From JAPLST01 sp964397565 (GTDB lineage: Bacteria; Auribacterota; UBA3054; JAPLST01): 64,000 nt of DNA. Position 1 is the stretch's first letter. Every line of letters begins with the position of its first letter. The stretch spans positions 7,968 to 71,967 of the forward strand of contig CAYNJC010000022.1 in NCBI GenBank assembly GCA_964397565.1, read 5' to 3'. Position numbers and translations under genes: made by a program. The notes below the pieces were generated by a model. That model ran no database searches. It was given only the letters and a program-made list of their open reading frames with translations, and had not been told where the DNA came from. Below, piece by piece: positions 32,743 to 41,764 of this stretch.

Positions 32743-35400
32743 CTATCCGCCCAGCAGCCGCTCGACCGCCGCCAGCGCTTCGCCGATTTTCTCCGGCTGC
32801 TTGCCGCCCGCCTGCGCCGCGTGCGGCTTGCCGCCGCCACCGCCGCCGGTCAGCTTTGCCAGCTCTTTCACCAGCGTGCCGGCGTGCCGTCCGACTTTCA
32901 CCTGGTCGTCGCTCAGTTGCACAATGAAATTGCATTTCTCGCCGCTGCGCGCCGCCAGCACGATGATGTAGCGCTCAAACTTGGCGCGCAATTGGTCACT
33001 CACCGCCAGCAACTCCGGCGCTTCGAGTTCGCCCAGATCGGCGACAATCAACGTTGCATCGCCCCACGCGCGCTTGCCGGCCAGCACCGTGCTCACCACA
33101 TCCTGCGCGCCGGCGCTGCGCGCATCCTTGACCTTCCTGGTCAGCGCCTTGATCTCATCCTGCAGTTTCTCAATGCGCGCGACGATCTCGTCGTCTTTCA
33201 CCGTCAAGTACTGCGCCGCCGCGCGCAGCAGCGCCCGCTGCCGCTGCATCTCCCGCACGGCCGGCATGCCGCACACCGCCTCGATCCGCCGCACACCCGC
33301 CGCCACCGCCGCCTCACTAACAATCTGAAATGCGCCGAGCCAGCCCGTCCGCGGCACGTGTGTCCCGCCGCACAGCTCGCGGCTGACGTCGCCAATCGTC
33401 ACCATGCGCACACTCGCGCCGTACTTCTCATCAAACAACATCATCGCGCCGGCCTCCTGCGCTGCGGCCATGGTCGTGACCGTGGTCTCGACTGGCAGAT
33501 CCTTCTGAATCGCGGTGTTGACCAATTCCTCGATCAGGTCTTTTTCCTCGACCGACACGCCCGCGTGATGCTGAAAATCAAAGCGTAGCCGCTCCGGGTT
33601 CACCGCCGAGCCGGCCTGCGTCGCGTGCTTGCCCAACACCTGATGCAGCGCGGCATGCAGCAAGTGCGTCGCGGTGTGGTGCCGCATCGTGGCATGGCGC
33701 CAATCGGCGTCGGTCACCAATTGCACCGCATCTCCCTCGCGCAACTCGCCCTCGTCCACGTCCACCAGATGGGCGATGACATTGTGCGTCGGTCGCGCGC
33801 ACTCCGTGATTTGATAGCATACCGCCCCGCGCTGGCAGGTGCCGCGATCACCTTCCTGCCCGCCGGATGCGCCGTACAACGGGGTGGTGTCCACCACCAT
33901 CCACGCCTGCGCCGGCGCGCTTACGCGCGCACAGCGTTCGCCGTCTTGATTGACCAGCGCCACCACGCGCGCGGCGCAGGCCATCTGCTCATAGCCGACA
34001 AAATGCGTGTCGCCCTGCTGCTGGTGGATTTCATCATACGCCTTTTGCAGGCGCGGCCCGGTCACGGCGCGGGCCGCTTTCGCCCGCTGGCGTTGCGCCG
34101 CCAGGCTGGTCTCAAAGCCCGCCACGTCAACCTGCCAGCCGATTTCACGCGCCATGTCCTGCGTCGCATCCAGCGGAAAACCGTAGGTGTCGTACAAGCG
34201 GAACGCGTCCGCGCCGCTGATACAGTGCTGCGGCCCGCCCTTCGCCACCACATTATTAAACAACTCAATGCCGGTCACCAGCGTGCTGGCAAAGCGTTCC
34301 TCTTCCTGGCGAATCAACTGGGTGATATGCGGCAGGCGTTCCTGCAAGGTCGGGTAGACCGCACTCATCTGGCGCGCAAGGGTCGGCAGCAACGTCGTGA
34401 GAAATGGTTCGGTAATGCCGAGTTTGCGGCCATAGCGCGCTGCACGCCGCAAGATCCGGCGCAGGACATAGCCGCGCCCTTCATTCGACGGCACGGCCCC
34501 GTCGCCAATCGCGAACGCCAACGCGCGGATATGATCGGCAATCACGCGGTGCGGCATGCCCGCTTCAGTCTCGGCCTCCGTCATCGGCCGCGCGCCCAGC
34601 AGTTCGAGCGGCGTGTACGGCACGCCGGCGAGCTTGGCCACCTGCTCGATCAAGCCGCTGAACACGTCGGTCTCATAATTCGAATGCTTGCCTTGCAGGA
34701 CCGACGCGATCCGTTCGAGGCCGGCGCCGGTGTCGACGCTGGGGCGCGGCAGCGGCTCCATGCTGCCGTCCTCATGCCGGTTGAATTGCATGAAGACCAG
34801 GTTCCACAATTCGAGACACAACTCGTCGTCATACTGCAAGCTGTCGGGCTTCGCCGTGCCAAAGAACGAGCGCACGTCAAGGCTGATCTCGGAGCACGGG
34901 CCGCACGGGCCGGTGTCGCCCATTTCCCAGAAATTGTCTTTCTTGCCGAGCCGCACAATCCGCGACGTCGGCACGAATTTTTTCCACAAAGTCTCGGCCT
35001 CGTCGTCCTCCTCGAAGACCGACATCCACAGATGCTGCGGCGGCAAGCCGTATACTTTGGTGATGACCTCCCAGGCAAACGCAATCGCGTCCTCCTTGAA
35101 ATAATCGCCAAATGAAAAATTGCCGAGCATCTCAAACAGGGTATGATGGCGCGGCGTCTTGCCGACATTGTCCAGATCATTGTGCTTGCCGCCGGCGCGA
35201 ATGCACTTCTGGCACGAGGTCGCGCGCGTGTACGGCCGCGCCTCTAAGCCGACAAACACATTCTTGAACTGATTCATGCCGGCATTGGCGAACAGCAAGG
35301 TCGGGTCGTTGTGCGGCACGACCGACGAGCTGTCCACACGCGTGTGGCCGTGGCGCGTGAAATACTCGAGAAAGGCGCTGCGAATCGTCGCGGAAGTCAT
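32743..35400 (-). CDS. alaS: Alanyl-tRNA synthetase
   Basis: The 885-residue protein matches full-length AlaRS. The class II aminoacylation domain opens FANAGMNQFKNVFVGLE, the editing domain carries HTATHLLHAAL and CGGTHV zinc-site motifs, and the C-terminal C-Ala domain ends in a glycine-rich LTGGGGGGKPHAAQAGG followed by a helix. AlaRS charges tRNA-Ala and clears mischarged serine and glycine. The ATG at 35400 (MTSATIRSAFLEYF) is chosen because it matches the family start; the longer frame to 35463 adds an unrelated leader. It has its own spacer on both sides and seems monocistronic. Confidence 0.96.
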   Translation of the reverse strand: MTSATIRSAFLEYFTRHGHTRVDSSSVVPHNDPTLLFANAGMNQFKNVFVGLEARPYTRATSCQKCIRAGGKHNDLDNVGKTPRHHTLFEMLGNFSFGDYFKEDAIAFAWEVITKVYGLPPQHLWMSVFEEDDEAETLWKKFVPTSRIVRLGKKDNFWEMGDTGPCGPCSEISLDVRSFFGTAKPDSLQYDDELCLELWNLVFMQFNRHEDGSMEPLPRPSVDTGAGLERIASVLQGKHSNYETDVFSGLIEQVAKLAGVPYTPLELLGARPMTEAETEAGMPHRVIADHIRALAFAIGDGAVPSNEGRGYVLRRILRRAARYGRKLGITEPFLTTLLPTLARQMSAVYPTLQERLPHITQLIRQEEERFASTLVTGIELFNNVVAKGGPQHCISGADAFRLYDTYGFPLDATQDMAREIGWQVDVAGFETSLAAQRQRAKAARAVTGPRLQKAYDEIHQQQGDTHFVGYEQMACAARVVALVNQDGERCARVSAPAQAWMVVDTTPLYGASGGQEGDRGTCQRGAVCYQITECARPTHNVIAHLVDVDEGELREGDAVQLVTDADWRHATMRHHTATHLLHAALHQVLGKHATQAGSAVNPERLRFDFQHHAGVSVEEKDLIEELVNTAIQKDLPVETTVTTMAAAQEAGAMMLFDEKYGASVRMVTIGDVSRELCGGTHVPRTGWLGAFQIVSEAAVAAGVRRIEAVCGMPAVREMQRQRALLRAAAQYLTVKDDEIVARIEKLQDEIKALTRKVKDARSAGAQDVVSTVLAGKRAWGDATLIVADLGELEAPELLAVSDQLRAKFERYIIVLAARSGEKCNFIVQLSDDQVKVGRHAGTLVKELAKLTGGGGGGKPHAAQAGGKQPEKIGEALAAVERLLGG

Positions 35401-35524
35401 AACCATCAGTCCTGTGGTATCATAGCTGAATGCCGGGGCGGTGCCATCTTGTCTATGGCACACTACTGATAATGATAATCAAAACCCGCGCGGTTTACAA
35501 CCGCCAAGAGGAATCGGTGCGGCA

Positions 35525-35876
35525 ACTGCCACAGGCAGTCACGCCAACGGCGTGGATGATCAGTGCGGCGAAGGGAACGCCGATCGCTCCCGCCGCTGGC
35601 GGGACTGAAGGTAGGTGCGATCGCCCGATCGCACTTTCTGCTGGAACGCGCCGCGCACGTAAGCCCCGACAAGTTCTGCACTTATACAGTCATAAGTTCT
35701 CGTGTCGCACGAGAATGTAGCGGGATTTGGAAATCCCGCATCCCCTCAGCGGCACGGGCGTGCCGCGTTCCGCTCGGCGCAGCCGCCGGGCTGCCGCAGC
35801 AGCCATGCTAATACGCGTACGCCAACTGATTCATCCGCTTGCATGCACCACAATTTATTTCTCCGCGAAATAAATT
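35525..35876. repeat. Cluster of eight short perfect hairpins
   Basis: Eight perfect inverted repeats with loops of two to five bases occur in 352 bases: 35525-35539, 35540-35554, 35588-35604, 35615-35634, 35697-35715, 35720-35739, 35749-35766 and 35852-35876, with stems of 6 to 10 bp. All stems differ in sequence. The rest of the 554-base spacer between alaS and the regulator holds no gene I can support. Confidence 0.75.
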
Positions 35877-35880
35877 TATG

Positions 35881-35906
35881 TGACATTATATGACATCACT
35901 TGACAT
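35881..35906 (+). promoter_or_regulatory. Three TGACAT boxes at 10-bp spacing (possible operator)
   Basis: TGACAT occurs at 35881, 35891 and 35901, exactly one helical turn apart. The third forms the -35 hexamer of the promoter. A protein binding all three would lie on one face of the DNA and cover the -35 region. Confidence 0.55.
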
Positions 35907-35928
35907 TTTATGTGATTTGTGCTATATT
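35900..35928 (+). promoter_or_regulatory. Sigma-70 type promoter of the EIIA-ech operon
   Basis: TTGACA (35900-35905), 17 bases, TATATT (35923-35928). The predicted start point is about 20 bases before the ATG at 35955. Confidence 0.75.
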
Positions 35929-35954
35929 ATACGACAGATGCTGAAGAACCTGCT

Positions 35955-36734
35955 ATGGAACTGACTGTCCATGATGTAGCCGCCCTCTGCCGCGTGACCG
36001 AACGAACCGTGTACCGTTGGGTCAAGGCGTCCGCCATTCCGGCCTACCGCATTGGCGATCACTACCGTTTCAACCGCGCCGAACTGCTCGACTGGGCCGA
36101 CCGCACCCGCATCGGCATGCCGGCCGACGCACTTGCCGAGGAACCCGTCGACACTGCACCCCTGCCGCGCGTCAGCGACGCGCTGGCCCTCGGCGGCATT
36201 CATTACCGCATTGGCGGCGCAACCAAAGCCGCGGTCTTGCGCGCGGCCGGGCAGGTCATGCATGTGCCGGATGACATCGACCGCGTCACACTGGTGCGCA
36301 TGCTGATGGCCCGCGAAGCTCTGGCTACTACTGCGGTCGGCAACGGCATTGCCATTCCACACGCGCGCAATCCGATCGTGTTGCGCGTGCCGCGCACCCT
36401 CGTGGCCCTCTGTTTTCTTGAACAGGGTGTCGCGTTCGGCGCGCTCGACGGCAAGCCCGTGCACAGCTTGCTGGTGTTGGTCGCGAAAACGGTGCGCGAG
36501 CATTTGCATATGCTCTCGCGCCTGGCGTTCATGCTGCATGACTCCGCCCTTCTGGAGTGCCTGCGTCGGCAGGATACGCGCGAGGCAATCTTGCGCCAGA
36601 TGGTGCGGCTCGAACAACAGGTGCAGCACCCTGTCGCACCCGCGCACAAGTTGCCGTTGCATAAAACCGCGCGCCGCGCGCCGGCACCCCCTGTCGTAGC
36701 ATGCAAGCCATCACCGGCGCGTGCCTCATGCTGA
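35955..36734 (+). CDS. Excisionase-type HTH / PTS EIIA (PtsN-like) fusion regulator
   Basis: This 259-residue protein fuses an N-terminal MerR/excisionase-like helix-turn-helix (ELTVHDVAALCRVTERTVYRWV, about residues 2-50) to a PTS IIA domain of the fructose/nitrogen type (about 85-225). The phospho-acceptor histidine is expected in GNGIAIPHAR. Such a fusion could turn a phosphorylation state from a PTS relay into DNA binding. No EI or HPr gene is in the window. ATG 35955 is preferred because the HTH begins there; the frame extends to 35919. Its last codons overlap the echA start, so it is the first gene of the hydrogenase operon and may regulate it. Confidence 0.8.
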   Translation: MELTVHDVAALCRVTERTVYRWVKASAIPAYRIGDHYRFNRAELLDWADRTRIGMPADALAEEPVDTAPLPRVSDALALGGIHYRIGGATKAAVLRAAGQVMHVPDDIDRVTLVRMLMAREALATTAVGNGIAIPHARNPIVLRVPRTLVALCFLEQGVAFGALDGKPVHSLLVLVAKTVREHLHMLSRLAFMLHDSALLECLRRQDTREAILRQMVRLEQQVQHPVAPAHKLPLHKTARRAPAPPVVACKPSPARASC

Positions 36735-38629
36735 CCCCCGCAAACTATGTGCTGGCGCTGATCGGCGTGCCGCTCGTGGGCGGCGCGCTGGCCTACGTGT
36801 TGCCATGGCGCGGCGCGCGCACGGTCGTGGTATGCCTGACCGCCTTGGCCACGGCGCTGCTCGGCGTGCTGGCCGTCGTCGCCGGGCCGTTTAGCGTCAC
36901 CTGCGGGGCCTGGAGCGATCCGGCCGCGTTTGCGCTGGAACTCCTGTTGATCGGCGTGATTGTCGCCTTTGCCTGGGAGGCGCGCGCCTGGCTGATCGTG
37001 CTCCTGACGCTGCTGCAGCTCGGGCTGTGCCTGACCGAACAGTTCAGCGCGGGTGCCCACGCGCCCACGGCACCCACCTTTGTCCTTGACGCGCTCTCAT
37101 CCATTCTGGTGATCATTGTCTGCGTAATCGGCGCGCTGATTCTAGTGTATGCCACCGGCTACATGCGTGAACACGCCGCGCATGCCCCGCGCACGACGGC
37201 CGGCGACCGCCGGTTTTTCCTCGTGCTGGTCGGCTTTCTGGGCGTGATGAACGGCTTGGTGCTGGCCAACAATTTGCGCTGGCTGGCCGTGTTTTGGGAA
37301 AGCACGACGTTGTGTTCATTTCTCTTGATTGGCCATGAAGGCACGGCCGAGGCACGCGCCAATGCCTTGCGTGCCCTGCTGATCAATGCCTTTGGCGGCG
37401 TGGCCTTGTCGCTGGCGGCCCTGCTCGCGGCGCACCGCGGTGGCATCACGTCGCTGGACGGCATCATGAGCGCGCAGGCGCTGGCGCCTATGGCGCTGCT
37501 GTGTATTGCGGCCATGACCAAGTCGGCCCAATTCCCCTTCCAGAGCTGGTTGCTGGGTGCGATGGTCGCGCCGACGCCGGTCTCGGCCTTGCTGCATTCG
37601 GCCACGATGGTCAAAGCGGGCTCGTATCTGATTTTGCGGCTGGCGCCGGCGTTTGCCGGCACGCGCTTGCTCGACGTCGTGGCGCTGGCGGGCGGCTTTA
37701 CCTTTGCAGTGGCGGCCGCCTTGGCGGTCAGTCAAAGCAATGCCAAGCGCGTCCTGGCCTATTCGACCATTTCAAATCTCGGGTTGATCGTCGCCTGCGC
37801 CGGCATTGCCACGCCACTGGCCTACGCCGCCGCCATCATGATTCTCTGCTACCACGCCGCCTCGAAAGGATTGCTGTTTCTGTGCGTCGGCGCAATCGAG
37901 CAGAAAATTGGCAGCCGTGACATTGAAGACATGGGAAGTTTGCTCTACATCATGCCGCTAACCACGATCATCACTTTGACCGGCATGTTGACCATGCTGA
38001 TGCCGCCCTTCGGCATGCTGATGAGCAAACTGTTGGCGATCGAGGCCGCAATCGAGGCGCCCTTCGTCCTGCTGCTGGTGATTGTCGGCAGCGCGCTGAC
38101 CGTCTTTTTCTGGGCCAAATGGATCGGGCGCATGCAGACTGTGTCGTATCATCCGCACTACCCGCGCGAGACGATGCCCTTCAGTATGTCCAGCGTCTTG
38201 GTCATGCTGTGCGCGCTGGTCGCCGGCGGCGGGGTCGCCAGTATTCTGGTGTATCGGACGCTGATCGAGCCGCTGGCGCTGCACACCTTCGCGCATGCGT
38301 CCGCGCACACGATTGCCGCGCTGCGTGCCGCCGGCAACTTGCTGTCATGGCCGGTGTTTGTTTTCCCGCTGCTGGCCGCGCTGGTCTGGCTGTGGACGAT
38401 TGCGCGCTTCAATCCGGCGCATGTCCGGCTCCCCTACCTGGCGGGTGAAAATTACGAAGAAAAGGAACTGTCGTACGCGTTCCTCAGTATTAAGGATCAG
38501 CCCGCCGTCGCCTGGACGACCAGTCTGTATTTCAAACACACGCTCAGCGAAGCGCGCATCACGCCCTGGGCAAATTTGATCGCCGGGTTGCTGGTGTTGT
38601 CACTGCTGGGTGTGTTGGGGCTGCTATGA
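36728..38629 (+). CDS. echA: Ech-type hydrogenase proton-pumping membrane subunit EchA
   Basis: About 633 residues with some 14-16 membrane helices of the NuoL/HyfB antiporter-like family. Key features are the helix-5 glutamate in LAVFWESTTLCS, Lys in MTKSAQFPFQSWLL and the PTPVSALLHSATMVKAGSYL signature around residue 280. It should move H+ or Na+ coupled to ferredoxin oxidation and H2 formation. The ATG at 36728 overlaps the upstream regulator by seven bases; the frame could start at 36701. The echB start overlaps its end by four bases (ATGA). The six-gene order matches echABCDEF. Confidence 0.85.
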   Translation: MLTPANYVLALIGVPLVGGALAYVLPWRGARTVVVCLTALATALLGVLAVVAGPFSVTCGAWSDPAAFALELLLIGVIVAFAWEARAWLIVLLTLLQLGLCLTEQFSAGAHAPTAPTFVLDALSSILVIIVCVIGALILVYATGYMREHAAHAPRTTAGDRRFFLVLVGFLGVMNGLVLANNLRWLAVFWESTTLCSFLLIGHEGTAEARANALRALLINAFGGVALSLAALLAAHRGGITSLDGIMSAQALAPMALLCIAAMTKSAQFPFQSWLLGAMVAPTPVSALLHSATMVKAGSYLILRLAPAFAGTRLLDVVALAGGFTFAVAAALAVSQSNAKRVLAYSTISNLGLIVACAGIATPLAYAAAIMILCYHAASKGLLFLCVGAIEQKIGSRDIEDMGSLLYIMPLTTIITLTGMLTMLMPPFGMLMSKLLAIEAAIEAPFVLLLVIVGSALTVFFWAKWIGRMQTVSYHPHYPRETMPFSMSSVLVMLCALVAGGGVASILVYRTLIEPLALHTFAHASAHTIAALRAAGNLLSWPVFVFPLLAALVWLWTIARFNPAHVRLPYLAGENYEEKELSYAFLSIKDQPAVAWTTSLYFKHTLSEARITPWANLIAGLLVLSLLGVLGLL

Positions 38630-39492
38630 TTGGCCGGCTGTTACTGGTGGTGCTGGTGGTGCTGGTCGCGCCACTGCTGGGCGCGTTGCTCAATGGCGCC
38701 GACCGCATTCTGACCGCGCGCATGCAGGGCCGCATCGGGCCGCCCGTGCTGCAGCCGTTCTATGATCTGCTCAAGCTGTTTCGCAAAGAGCCGCTGGTGC
38801 TGAATCGCATTCAGATCGGGTATGTCTACCTGCATTTGGCGTTCATGCTGATGACGATCGTGCTGATCACACTCGGCCAGGACATGCTGCTGGCGTTGTT
38901 CACGCATGCCTTCTCGACGCTCTCGCTGGTGATCGGCGGCATGAGCGTGCGCTCGCCTTACAGCCGCATCGGCAGCCAGCGCAAGATCATGCAGATGCTG
39001 GCCTACGAGCCGGTGCTGATCCTGCTGGTGGTCGGCATCTACTTGCGCACGGGCAGTTTCATGGCCGGCGCGGTCGCCCATCTGGATGCGCCGTTGATCA
39101 CGTCCTTGCCGCTGGTCTTTCTGGCGTTTCTGATCGCGCTCGAAATCAAACTCGAAAAGTCGCCGTTCGATGTCGCCACCTCGCATCATGCCCACCAGGA
39201 GCTGGTCAAAGGCATTACGCTTGAGTACGCCGGGCCGTATTTGGGCGTGATCGAGCTGACCCATTTTTATGAAACGTTTTTTCTGCTGGCGCTGGTCGCG
39301 GCGTTCTTTGTGACGCACGTCTGGCTGGGCGTGCTGGTTGCCCTGGCCGTGTACGGCGCGGCAATTTTGGTGGACAACGTCTGTGCCCGTATGCGCACGA
39401 CCTGGATGGTGCGCTACATGTGGACCGTGCCAATGGCGCTGGCGGTGTGTAATATCATCTGGCTGTACCTGCAGCCGCATGCCGGACGCTGA
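38626..39492 (+). CDS. echB: Ech-type hydrogenase membrane subunit EchB
   Basis: A 288-residue polytopic protein of the NuoH/HyfC family with several membrane helices. The family motifs GRIGPPVLQPFYDLLKLFRKE near residue 35 and EIKLEKSPFDVATSHHAHQE in the conserved cytoplasmic loop are intact, followed by ITLEYAGPYLGVIEL. This subunit docks the hydrogenase/ferredoxin arm to the membrane and contributes to the proton path. It overlaps echA by four bases and echC begins one base after its stop. Confidence 0.9.
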   Translation: MIGRLLLVVLVVLVAPLLGALLNGADRILTARMQGRIGPPVLQPFYDLLKLFRKEPLVLNRIQIGYVYLHLAFMLMTIVLITLGQDMLLALFTHAFSTLSLVIGGMSVRSPYSRIGSQRKIMQMLAYEPVLILLVVGIYLRTGSFMAGAVAHLDAPLITSLPLVFLAFLIALEIKLEKSPFDVATSHHAHQELVKGITLEYAGPYLGVIELTHFYETFFLLALVAAFFVTHVWLGVLVALAVYGAAILVDNVCARMRTTWMVRYMWTVPMALAVCNIIWLYLQPHAGR

Positions 39493-39493
39493 C

Positions 39494-40003
39494 ATGGCCT
39501 TCAGCATTCACAGCTCAATGGCGAGATCGCCTTGGTTTGTGCACTACAATTGCAATAGTTGCAATGGCTGTGACATCGAGCTGCTGGCCTGCCTGACACC
39601 GCTCTACGACCTCGAGCGCTTCGGCATTCTGCACGTCGGCAATCCCAAGCATGCCGACATTTTGATCGTGACCGGCTCGGTCAATCACCGCAACGAGCGT
39701 GTGCTCAAAAACATTTATGCGCAATTGCCGATGCCGCACGTCGTCGTGGCGCTGGGCGTCTGCGGCTCGAGCGGCGGCGTGTTCGCCGGTTCGTACAATA
39801 TTCTCGGCGGAGTGGACAAAGTCATTCCGGTGGATGTCTTCGTGCCCGGCTGCCCGCCGCGGCCGGAAGCCATGATTGATGGCCTGGTGCGTGCCACCGC
39901 CATCCTGCGCGCCAAAAGCGCCGGCGCCGCCTGCGTGCCCGCCGCCAAACCCACCATCACCGTCGTGCCGAGTCCGGCGCCACAGGAGCCTCATGCTGCA
40001 TAA
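39494..40003 (+). CDS. echC: Ech-type [NiFe] hydrogenase small subunit EchC
   Basis: A 169-residue NuoB-like small subunit. All four ligands of the proximal 4Fe-4S cluster are visible: two Cys in NCNSCNGCDIE, one in GVCGSSGG and one in PGCPPRPEA. It passes electrons between the NiFe site of EchE and the ferredoxin-like EchF. The ATG at 39494 (MAFSIHSSM) follows the echB stop by one base; the upstream in-frame extension is echB read in another frame. The C-terminal 30 residues are Ala/Pro-rich and overlap the start of echD by 11 bases. Confidence 0.9.
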   Translation: MAFSIHSSMARSPWFVHYNCNSCNGCDIELLACLTPLYDLERFGILHVGNPKHADILIVTGSVNHRNERVLKNIYAQLPMPHVVVALGVCGSSGGVFAGSYNILGGVDKVIPVDVFVPGCPPRPEAMIDGLVRATAILRAKSAGAACVPAAKPTITVVPSPAPQEPHAA

Positions 40004-40379
40004 TGTCACCGATGTCACCGTCGCGACGCTGCTGGATGCCGTCGCCGCGCGCTTTCCGCAGGGCTCGCGCCTGATCACGCTCACCTGCGTTGATTGCGGC
40101 GACGACGTCGAAGTGCTGTATCATTTCGACCGCAATTACGAACTCTCGCACCTGCGCCTGCGCGTGGCCAAGGGCACGGTCGTGCCGAGCATTTCCGGCA
40201 TTTATAGTTGCGCCGTCATCGTTGAAAATGAACTGAAGGATTTGTTCGGCTTAGCCTTCGACGGCCTGGCCTTGGATTACGAGGGGCGCTTTATTCTGGC
40301 CGAAGGCGCGCCCGTCGCACCGATGCTGCGCACCGCACCGGCGCAGGCAGCCGCCCGTAACGGCGAACTTAAGATGTGA
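39993..40379 (+). CDS. echD: Ech-type hydrogenase subunit EchD (NuoC-like)
   Basis: The 128-residue product resembles the small 30-kDa (NuoC-like) subunit: LITLTCVDCGDDVEVLYHFDR, then the characteristic VPSISGIYSCAVIVENELKDLFGLAFDGL. It has no metal ligands of its own and helps bind the large subunit. The ATG at 39993 overlaps the end of echC and its stop overlaps the echE start by four bases, as expected for stoichiometric expression. Confidence 0.85.
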   Translation: MLHNVTDVTVATLLDAVAARFPQGSRLITLTCVDCGDDVEVLYHFDRNYELSHLRLRVAKGTVVPSISGIYSCAVIVENELKDLFGLAFDGLALDYEGRFILAEGAPVAPMLRTAPAQAAARNGELKM

Positions 40380-41479
40380 CCATGACGACCGCCGCCACAA
40401 CCACCCGCCGCACTCTCATTCCGTTTGGGCCGCAGCATCCGGTGCTGCCGGAGCCGCTGCATCTGCGGCTGGTGCTCGAAGACGAAAAAGTCGTCGAAGC
40501 GCTGCCGGCCGTCGGGTACATTCATCGTGGCATCGAGAAACTCGCCGAGCTCAAAGATTTTCAGCAAAACGTCTTTCTGCTCGAGCATATCTGCGGCATT
40601 TGCAGCTTCATTCATTCGCTGGCCTATTGCCAGGGCATTGAAGAACTGATGCAGCTCGAGGTGCCGCCGCGCGCGAAGTATCTGCGCGTGGTCTGGAGCG
40701 AACTGAACCGCCTGCACAGCCATCTGCTCTGGCTGGGCTTGCTGGCCGATTCGTTTGGCTTCGAGAGTTTGTTCATGCAGGTCTGGAAGACGCGCGAGAA
40801 AGTGCTCGACCTCGAAGAAGCCACCGCCGGCGCGCGCATCATGCTTTCGACGTGTGCCATCGGCGGCGTGCGCCGCGACTTGACCGACGAGCAGATCGCG
40901 CAGGTCTTGCGCGGCCTGGACGCCATCGAGCGCGACTTCGAATCATTCATTCCGGCCGTCATCACCGACACGACGGTCAAGCACCGCCTGGTCGGCGTCG
41001 GCGTCATCACGCAGCAGCAAGCGCACGAACTCGGCGCGGTCGGCCCAGTGGCGCGCGCCAGCGGCATTGCGCGCGACCTGCGCGTCACCGGCTATGCCGC
41101 CTATGGCGACTTGGGCGTCAATCCGGTGATCGAGACTGACGGCGACTGTTATGCCCGCACCCTCGTCCGCGTGCGTGAGCTGCACCAATCGCTGCTGCTG
41201 ATTCGCAAAGCGCTCAAGCGCATCCCGGCCACGCCGATCGCCGTGCCGGTCAAGGGCAATCCGACTGGCGAAGTGGTGTCGCGCGTCGAACAGCCGCGCG
41301 GCGAAGTGCTCTATTATCTAAAGGCCAACGGCACCAAATTTCTCGAGCGCGTGCGCGTGCGCACGCCGACTTTCGCCAACATCCCCGCGCTGCTGGCGAT
41401 GCTGCCCGGCAACGAACTCGCCGATGTGCCGGTGATCACCTTGGCGATTGACCCTTGCGTCAGTTGCACGGAGAGATAA
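40376..41479 (+). CDS. echE: Ech-type [NiFe] hydrogenase large subunit EchE
   Basis: A 367-residue NuoD-like protein that keeps both NiFe-binding cysteine pairs: HICGICSFIH near residue 68 and DPCVSCTER at the very end. This separates it from complex I NuoD, which lacks them, so it is a genuine group 4 [NiFe] hydrogenase catalytic subunit. The protein stops directly after the C-terminal motif, with no extension for a maturation endopeptidase to remove, as reported for some energy-converting hydrogenases. Its start overlaps echD by four bases. No hyp maturation genes are in the window. Confidence 0.92.
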   Translation: MTMTTAATTTRRTLIPFGPQHPVLPEPLHLRLVLEDEKVVEALPAVGYIHRGIEKLAELKDFQQNVFLLEHICGICSFIHSLAYCQGIEELMQLEVPPRAKYLRVVWSELNRLHSHLLWLGLLADSFGFESLFMQVWKTREKVLDLEEATAGARIMLSTCAIGGVRRDLTDEQIAQVLRGLDAIERDFESFIPAVITDTTVKHRLVGVGVITQQQAHELGAVGPVARASGIARDLRVTGYAAYGDLGVNPVIETDGDCYARTLVRVRELHQSLLLIRKALKRIPATPIAVPVKGNPTGEVVSRVEQPRGEVLYYLKANGTKFLERVRVRTPTFANIPALLAMLPGNELADVPVITLAIDPCVSCTER

Positions 41480-41502
41480 TGACGTGGCACCACCAAATAG
41501 TG

Positions 41503-41690
41503 TGGGAGCGGCCTCCGCGCCGCGATGCTGCGGCATTCTCGCGCTGGCGCCCCACCGAGCTTGCCTCGGTGGACGCAGAGATTGGGAGGGGCGGCGGATG
41601 CATTTCTCTCAATCTTATTCACCCACGACGCGAGGTCGTGGGGGTCTCTGCATGCAAAGAATGGGAGCGGCCACCGCGCCGCGATGCTGC
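41503..41690. repeat. Repeat cluster inserted between echE and echF
   Basis: Two direct repeats (41503-41531 and 41662-41690, 28 of 29 bases identical, starting TGGGAGCGGCC) bracket a copy of the variable-stem hairpin repeat that is also found at 14165. The copy contains two perfect hairpins, 41552-41572 (8-bp stem) and 41622-41642 (8-bp stem). This accounts for most of the 285-base gap in an otherwise overlapping operon. Confidence 0.75.
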
Positions 41691-41764
41691 TGCTCTACAA
41701 TATCGGGGCATGGAAGCCCCTCCCACTTTGTTATATTACCTAACAATGCAAACATCGGCATAGC

